Of a stretch of 64,000 bases of DNA, positions 59,315 through 64,000 are shown in pieces. The DNA is from Mycobacterium sp. OAS707 (lineage in GTDB: Bacteria; Actinomycetota; Actinomycetes; Mycobacteriales; Mycobacteriaceae): positions 124,001 to 188,000 of the forward strand of contig NZ_JADBDS010000002.1 in NCBI RefSeq assembly GCF_014873705.1. The letters are read 5' to 3'. The notes under the pieces are model-generated. The model was given only the letters and a program-made list of their open reading frames with translations. It ran no database searches and was not told the DNA's origin. The position numbers and the translations under genes are program-made. Positions within the stretch are counted from its first letter, which is position 1; each line of letters begins with the position of its first letter.

Positions 59315-60790
59315 ATGCCCATCGACCCAAGGACGCCGGTACTCATCGGCTATGGCCAGGTCAACCAGCATGACGACCACCCAGGCGTCGAGCCCGTCGA
59401 CCTGATGGTGGCGGCCGCTCGCGCCGCGGCCGACCCCCGGGTGCTCGAGGCAGTCGACTCGATCCGTGTCGTCAACGTGCTGTCCTGGCGCTACCGCGAT
59501 CCTGGGCTGCTGTTGGCCCAGCGGCTGCGCGCCAAGGACGCCGCGACCCGCTACACCGGGGTCGGCGGCAACGTCCCGCAGACGCTGGTCAACCAGGCGT
59601 GCCTGGACATCCAGGCGGGCCGCGCCGATGCGGTGCTGATCGCGGGCGCCGAAACCTGGCGCACCCGAACGAGACTGCGCGCCAGCGGCGCCAAGCCGGA
59701 ATGGACCAGCCAGGACGAGTCCGTTCCGATGGCCGAGCGTCTCGACGAAGACATGCAGATGGCCGGGCCCGCCGAGCTTCGGATCAAGCTGGACCGACCG
59801 GCCTACGTCTATCCGATGTTCGAGCAGGCCCTGCGGATCGCGGCGGGGGAGTCAGCCGATGAGCATCTGCGGCGCATCGGCGCGCTGTGGTCACAGTTCA
59901 GCGGGGTCGCGGCCAAGAATCCGCACGCGTGGAGCCGGGAGCCGCTGGCACCACACCAGATCTGGCAGCCAAGCCCGCGCAATCGGATGATCAGCTGGCC
60001 CTACACCAAGCTGATGAACTCCAACAACATGGTCGACCAGGGCGCGGTGCTCGTGCTCACCTCAGCCGAGAAGGCGACCTACCTGCAAATTCCTTCCGAG
60101 CGTTGGGTTTTCCCGTACGCGGGCACCGATTCGCACGACACGTATGCCATCAGCGAACGGGCCGAGTTCCACCGCTCACCCGCAATCAGGATCGCCGGGC
60201 AACGGGCCATGCAGCTGGCAGGCGTCGGCGTAGACGACCTCGACCTGATCGACGTGTACTCGTGTTTCCCCTCTGCGGTGCAGGTGGCCGCCGACGAGCT
60301 CGGGCTACCGCTCGGCGACCCCGGCAGGCCGTTGACCGTCACCGGCGGCCTGACGTTCGCGGGCGGCCCGTGGAACAACTACGTCACCCACTCGATCGCC
60401 ACCATGGCCGAGCGCTTGGTCGCCAACCCCGGCCAGCGCGGACTCGTCACCGCCAACGGCGGATATCTGACCAAGCACAGCTTCGGCATATACGGCACGC
60501 AGCCGCCGCGCCACGAATTCCGTTGGGAAGACGTGCAATCCGAGGTCGACCGCGAACCGACGCGCGATGGACTGGTCGAATGGGCAGGCGTCGGCACGGT
60601 CGAGGCGTGGACCACCCCGTTCAGCCGCACCGGCACCGCAGAGAAGGCCTTCCTTGCCGTGCGCACACCCGAGGATGCCCGGGTGCTCGCGGTGATCGCA
60701 GAGCCTTCGGAGGCCGAAGCGACCATCCGCGACGACATCGCGAGTGCCAAGGTGCAGGTCAATGCCGACGGCACCGCGAGCCTGATCTAG
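59315..60790 (+). CDS. Thiolase-like acetyl-CoA acetyltransferase (Rv1867 type)
   Basis: 491 residues. It is a thiolase-fold protein: VLIGYGQVNQH, NVPQTLVNQACLDIQAGRADAVLIAGAE, then DLIDVYSCFPSAVQVAADELG and GLTFAGGPWNNYVTHSIATM. The nucleophilic position (VNQACLDIQ) keeps a Cys. The second catalytic Cys region near the C-terminus (TANGGYLTKHSFG) has Gly where many thiolases have CASG, which resembles SCP2-type or non-condensing enzymes. A long C-terminal extension (about 70 residues) is present. It starts 4 bases after the CoA-transferase stop. Confidence 0.88.
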   Translation: MPIDPRTPVLIGYGQVNQHDDHPGVEPVDLMVAAARAAADPRVLEAVDSIRVVNVLSWRYRDPGLLLAQRLRAKDAATRYTGVGGNVPQTLVNQACLDIQAGRADAVLIAGAETWRTRTRLRASGAKPEWTSQDESVPMAERLDEDMQMAGPAELRIKLDRPAYVYPMFEQALRIAAGESADEHLRRIGALWSQFSGVAAKNPHAWSREPLAPHQIWQPSPRNRMISWPYTKLMNSNNMVDQGAVLVLTSAEKATYLQIPSERWVFPYAGTDSHDTYAISERAEFHRSPAIRIAGQRAMQLAGVGVDDLDLIDVYSCFPSAVQVAADELGLPLGDPGRPLTVTGGLTFAGGPWNNYVTHSIATMAERLVANPGQRGLVTANGGYLTKHSFGIYGTQPPRHEFRWEDVQSEVDREPTRDGLVEWAGVGTVEAWTTPFSRTGTAEKAFLAVRTPEDARVLAVIAEPSEAEATIRDDIASAKVQVNADGTASLI

Positions 60791-61581
60791 ACCAGATCGG
60801 CCAGCAAGCCTTCCACGCGCTGTTTCACCACCACGTCGGTGTGTGGGCCGACGATCGCGTGCACGCGGTCGGCCTCGACGGCCTCGATCGCGGCCTGGGC
60901 CACGATCGCGGGGCTGATCGCTCCTGCGGGCATTCCGCTGCCGTCGCCCGGTGTCGCGGCGGCGTCCGGAGGCACCAGTCGGGCCGAGTTGGCGCCCAGC
61001 GGTGTGTCGACGAGGCCGGGGCACAGCACGGTTGCGCCCAAAAGGCTTGACACCGAGCGTAGTTCGGCGTTCAGCGTCTCGGTCAGTCCGACCACCGCGT
61101 GCATGGTCGCGGCGTAAGGCGCGAGCATCGGCAGCGCCATCAACCCGCCCGCCGAGGCGGTGTTGAGGAAATGCCCTGACCCCTGTGCGATGAACAGTGG
61201 TGCGAACGTACGGATCCCGTTGACGACGCCCATCAGCTTGACGTCGACGAGCCAGCGCCACGTCCCCGGTCGCTGTTCCCATGTCGGTGCCTGTTCGCAG
61301 ACCACCCCGGCGTTGTTGCAGACGAGGTCGACGCGGCCGAACCGTTCGACCGTCGCATCGGCGAGGGCGTCCAGGTCGGCGTCTACGCTGACGTCTGCCC
61401 GCACCCCGGCGGCATGACCTGGCGAACCGGCCAGCGCGTCGACCGCGACGGGAATTGCGTCCTCACGGATGTCGGCGATCATCACGTTCACACCGCGAGC
61501 CACCAGCGCTTGCGCAATCGCAAACCCGATGCCGCTGGTTCCGCCGGTCACCACCGCGGTCTGTCCCGCCTCGATTTTCAC
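60787..61581 (-). CDS. Short-chain dehydrogenase/reductase with altered active site
   Basis: 264 residues. The nucleotide site TGGTSGIGFAIAQAL is standard, as are NNAGV, NTASAGGL with the catalytic Ser and CPGLVDTPLG. The YxxxK site reads YAATM, so the usual Lys is Met. Lys normally lowers the Tyr pKa, so activity may be weak, different or absent. It overlaps the lipoprotein gene by 4 bases and shares a CTAG with the convergent thiolase gene. Confidence 0.88.
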   Translation of the reverse strand: MKIEAGQTAVVTGGTSGIGFAIAQALVARGVNVMIADIREDAIPVAVDALAGSPGHAAGVRADVSVDADLDALADATVERFGRVDLVCNNAGVVCEQAPTWEQRPGTWRWLVDVKLMGVVNGIRTFAPLFIAQGSGHFLNTASAGGLMALPMLAPYAATMHAVVGLTETLNAELRSVSSLLGATVLCPGLVDTPLGANSARLVPPDAAATPGDGSGMPAGAISPAIVAQAAIEAVEADRVHAIVGPHTDVVVKQRVEGLLADLV

Positions 61582-62141
61582 GGCGCTCCTTCTGGCACGT
61601 CGGTGTATTGCGGTGTGAATCCGTCGGCGGAGAAGGTGAATCCCTTGCCGCTCAATTCACTCAGGCAGGACACGCCGGATTCCTGCACATTGCAGCGGAA
61701 TCCGGCGGCGGCAAGAATTCTGTTGAACGGCAACGCCTTTGCCGGTCCGGACTCCAACGTGAATTCCGGTTGATCCAGTGTGACGAACTGCGGTTCGCCT
61801 TGTTCGTCGACGACGATCGCGTTCGTCGAGTCCGGCTCGCCCTCGACCCCAAGGCCGGATTGCCAGCTGCTCGACGCCTGGCAACCTGCCTTGATGCGAG
61901 TCAGGATCGCGCAGCGCCACTTACCGCTTGGCGTGGTGAAGTAGTAGCCGGTGATGTCGCCTGCCTGCCCGACGTAGTCGAACGCGTTGACGAGGTGTGC
62001 GTTGCTCGGCGCCGGCGACGACGCGACGGGCGCGGCGGCAGTCGGCTCACCCGACGTCTCGGAGGTGTTGACCACGGTCGCACCGGAACAACCGGCGAGC
62101 ATACCGACCGCGGACAACGCGGCCATGATGTGGCGGATCAA
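61578..62141 (-). CDS. Putative lipoprotein of unknown function
   Basis: 187 residues. The signal peptide carries a lipobox MLAGC, so Cys18 would be lipidated. A Ser/Thr/Ala/Pro linker (residues about 20-47) precedes a compact domain with four Cys (WRCAI, AGCQA, FRCNV, VSCLS), likely two disulfides, containing YYFTTPSGKWRCAI. This pattern (FTTPSGxWxC) is frequent among mycobacterial secreted proteins of unknown role. It is encoded between the SDR and ferredoxin reductase genes with 4-base overlaps on each side. Confidence 0.82.
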   Translation of the reverse strand: MIRHIMAALSAVGMLAGCSGATVVNTSETSGEPTAAAPVASSPAPSNAHLVNAFDYVGQAGDITGYYFTTPSGKWRCAILTRIKAGCQASSSWQSGLGVEGEPDSTNAIVVDEQGEPQFVTLDQPEFTLESGPAKALPFNRILAAAGFRCNVQESGVSCLSELSGKGFTFSADGFTPQYTDVPEGAP

Positions 62142-63328
62142 GCGTCTCCCAACGGTTCACGGGACCGGATCAGCGACTTGATGTCGTCAAGCCCTTCCCA
62201 GATGTTCACATTCATTCCTGCCACCACCCGGTCGTCGCCGTCGAGCCAGAACGCGGTGAACTCGCGCTTGGACAGGTCGCCACGGAAGACGACCCTTTCA
62301 TAGCGCGGCGCGTGGCCGACGTACTCCATGCCGAGGTCGTACTGATCGGTGAAGAAGTAGGGGAGTTCGTCGTAGGACACCTGCTTGCCGAGCATGCCCG
62401 CGACGGCGATCGCGGGCTGCTTGAGCGCGTTGGCCCAATGCTCGGTGCGGATGCGGGTGCCGAACAGCGGATGCTCGGCGGCGGCGATGTCGCCGACCGC
62501 GAAGATGTCGGGATCGCTGGTGCGCAGCGACGGATCGACGAGTACGCCGCCGTCGGCGACGGCCAGGCCGGCTTGCTCGGCAAGCCCCGTGTTGGGCGCC
62601 GCGCCGACCGCGACCAGCACAGTGTCGGCGTCGACGGTGGAGCCGTCGCCGAGCGCGAGCCCGGTCGCCTTGCCACCGGTGGTGGTGATCTCCGAAACCG
62701 AGGCGCCGAGGCGGAGGTCGACGCCGTGTTCGCGGTGCAGGTCGGCGAAGACCTCGCCGACTTCGCGGCCGAGGGCGGCCATCAGCGGCAACTCGGCCAT
62801 CTCGACGACGGTGACGTTGACGCCGCGGTCGCGGGCGCCCGCGGCGACCTCGAGGCCGATCCAGCCGCCGCCGACGACGGCAAGCGAAGAACCTTCGACC
62901 AGTGCGGAATTCAGCGCGTCGGCGTCGTCAAGCGTGCGCAGGTAGTGGACACCGTCGGCGTCGGCGCCGGGGATCGGCGGCCTGCGGGGTTGCGAACCGG
63001 TGGCGAGCAGGAGCTTGTCGTAGCGCACGGTAGCGCCGTCGGGAAGGGAGACGGTATGGCCGGCCGGGTCGATCGCGGTGACTTCGGTGCCCAGCTGCAG
63101 TTCGATGTGGTGATCGCGATACCAGGCCGAGGAAGCCGGCGTGAAGTCTGAGACTTGTTTCTTGCCTGCCAGGTATTCCTTGGACAGCGGCGGACGCTCA
63201 TAGGGCAGGTGCTCTTCGGCGGCGAACAACACCACGTGACCGTCGAAGTCGTTGTCGCGCAATGCTTCTGCTGCCTTGGCGCCGGCGAGGCCACCGCCGA
63301 CGATGGCGAATGTGGACGACGTTGTCAT
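62138..63328 (-). CDS. Rubredoxin/ferredoxin-type NAD(P)H:FAD reductase (Rv1869c type)
   Basis: 396 residues of the glutathione-reductase fold. FAD binding is FAIVGGGLAGAKAAEALR, NAD binding SLAVVGGGWIGLEVAAGARD near residue 148, and the second FAD contact DIFAVGDIAA near 278. Family segments PYERPPLSKEYLAG, ATGSQPRRP and NMNVNIWEGLDD-like ends (MNVNIWEGLDDIK) place it with oxygenase-system ferredoxin reductases that serve P450s or dioxygenases. No ferredoxin gene is nearby. TAGGGT on the minus strand (63342-63337) ends 8 bases before the ATG, suggesting a leaderless message. Confidence 0.93.
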   Translation of the reverse strand: MTTSSTFAIVGGGLAGAKAAEALRDNDFDGHVVLFAAEEHLPYERPPLSKEYLAGKKQVSDFTPASSAWYRDHHIELQLGTEVTAIDPAGHTVSLPDGATVRYDKLLLATGSQPRRPPIPGADADGVHYLRTLDDADALNSALVEGSSLAVVGGGWIGLEVAAGARDRGVNVTVVEMAELPLMAALGREVGEVFADLHREHGVDLRLGASVSEITTTGGKATGLALGDGSTVDADTVLVAVGAAPNTGLAEQAGLAVADGGVLVDPSLRTSDPDIFAVGDIAAAEHPLFGTRIRTEHWANALKQPAIAVAGMLGKQVSYDELPYFFTDQYDLGMEYVGHAPRYERVVFRGDLSKREFTAFWLDGDDRVVAGMNVNIWEGLDDIKSLIRSREPLGDA

Positions 63329-63355
63329 GTCATCCGACCCTACTCGCAGGCCGGT

Positions 63356-64000
63356 TCAGCCGACACGTGCCGCGAGCAGTTCCTTGAGGGTGCGTGAGTT
63401 GCGGATCGCGTGGCCGCCGAGGTCGTTGTTGAAGTAGACGAGCACCCGCCGACCCTCCGAATGCCATTCGGATAGCCGGTCGGCCCACTGCCGCAGCTCG
63501 TCGTCGGGGTACGAACCGGAATACATCGAATCCTGCGGCGGTCCGTGCATCCGGACGTACACCAGCGAGCTTGTCGCGCGGGGGACACACCGCAGCCCCG
63601 CGCCGCTCATCACCACATATGCGGCGTCGTGACGTTCCAGCAGCGCATAGACGGCCGGATCGTCCCAAGATGGATGCCGCAACTCCATTGCGACGGGAAT
63701 CCAGTCAGGCATCGCGCTCAAGAAATGATCGAGTCGCTCGTCGTTGCGTTCCATCCCGGGATGCAGTTGAACCAGCAGCGCTTCGCGCCGATCACCGAGC
63801 GCGGTCCAGCACCGCTCGAATCGCTCGACCCACGGTTCGGGTGTGCCCAGCCGCCGGTAGTGCGTCAGCCCGCGATGGGCCTTGACCGACATCGTGAAGC
63901 CGGCGGGCAGTCGCTCCCGCCAACCGGAAAAGGTGGCGTCTTTCGGCCACCGGTAGAAGCTGGCGTTGAGTTCGACGGTGTCGTACTCCTCGACATAGCG
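63356..64000 (-). CDS. DUF72 family protein, N-terminus beyond the window
   Basis: 215 codons are visible, open to the right edge; an internal ATG at 63892 is not the real start, since the upstream frame continues with homologous sequence (YVEEYDTVELNASFYRWP). DUF72 segments are MSVKAHRGLTHYRRL, LLVQLHPGMERNDERLDHF, MELRHPSW and VYVRMHGP. The fold is a TIM barrel related to endonuclease IV. The ending YSDDELRQWAD-like stretch and VYFNNDLGGHAIRNS are typical. Function unknown. The stop lies 27 bases before the ferredoxin reductase start. Confidence 0.9.
   Translation of the reverse strand, partial: RYVEEYDTVELNASFYRWPKDATFSGWRERLPAGFTMSVKAHRGLTHYRRLGTPEPWVERFERCWTALGDRREALLVQLHPGMERNDERLDHFLSAMPDWIPVAMELRHPSWDDPAVYALLERHDAAYVVMSGAGLRCVPRATSSLVYVRMHGPPQDSMYSGSYPDDELRQWADRLSEWHSEGRRVLVYFNNDLGGHAIRNSRTLKELLAARVG

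Overview
This is a 64 kb stretch of high-GC actinobacterial chromosome with the gene content and order of a mycobacterium, probably a fast-growing environmental one (Mycolicibacterium type). From memory, much of it follows the M. tuberculosis order from about Rv1817 to Rv1869c: KstD-like flavoprotein, BacA-type ABC transporter, ilvG, secA2, pgsA2, sbp and two DUF881 genes, gcvH, garA, MerR and DUF151 genes, gcvP, glcB, two CNNM/CBS genes, guaB1, gnd1, blaR/blaI, urease, ndh, modBC, apa, adhA. There is no rRNA, tRNA, insertion sequence, prophage or CRISPR array, and no gap longer than about 240 bases without a gene.

Layout. Bases 1-4250: a truncated gene, a RecB-like nuclease-fold protein, an ArsR/SRPBCC pair, and a VOC plus flavoprotein operon behind a perfect KstR-type steroid operator. 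Bases 4247-10009: three tandem BacA/SbmA-like transporters (M. tuberculosis has one), divergent from ilvG across only 21 bases. Bases 11.7-20.1 kb: a GNAT gene between two palindromic repeats, then secA2 and the conserved pgsA2-DUF881-gcvH-garA-MerR-DUF151 block. Bases 20.4-30.3 kb: a second MerR regulator, a glycine riboswitch and gcvP, a dehalogenase-like hydrolase, a VWA membrane protein and malate synthase.

Bases 30.3-38.3 kb: CNNM/CBS membrane proteins, guaB1, 6-phosphogluconate dehydrogenase, blaR/blaI with candidate BlaI operators, and an iron-box-controlled gene. That gene's stop codon overlaps a second iron box that drives what looks like the iron-sparing small RNA MrsI. Bases 38.4-48.7 kb: rhodanese, thioesterase, ureABCFGD, type II NADH dehydrogenase, an F420-type oxidoreductase, an atypical SDR and modBC without modA. 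Bases 48.9-64 kb: secreted Apa, small secreted and membrane proteins, adhA, a divergent pair with a palindromic operator (CGNR zinc-finger regulator), a CAAX protease, a phosphoketolase, an LLM/CoA-transferase/thiolase operon, and a ferredoxin reductase/lipoprotein/SDR operon.

Two themes recur. At least twelve genes show a TANNNT -10 hexamer 6-8 bases before the start codon, the arrangement of leaderless mycobacterial mRNAs. Five convergent gene pairs share a 4-base CTAR stop overlap. Functionally the window joins one-carbon/glycine metabolism (gcvH, gcvP, GarA control, riboswitch), the glyoxylate shunt (glcB), nitrogen (urease), respiration (ndh), accessory secretion (secA2) and iron regulation.
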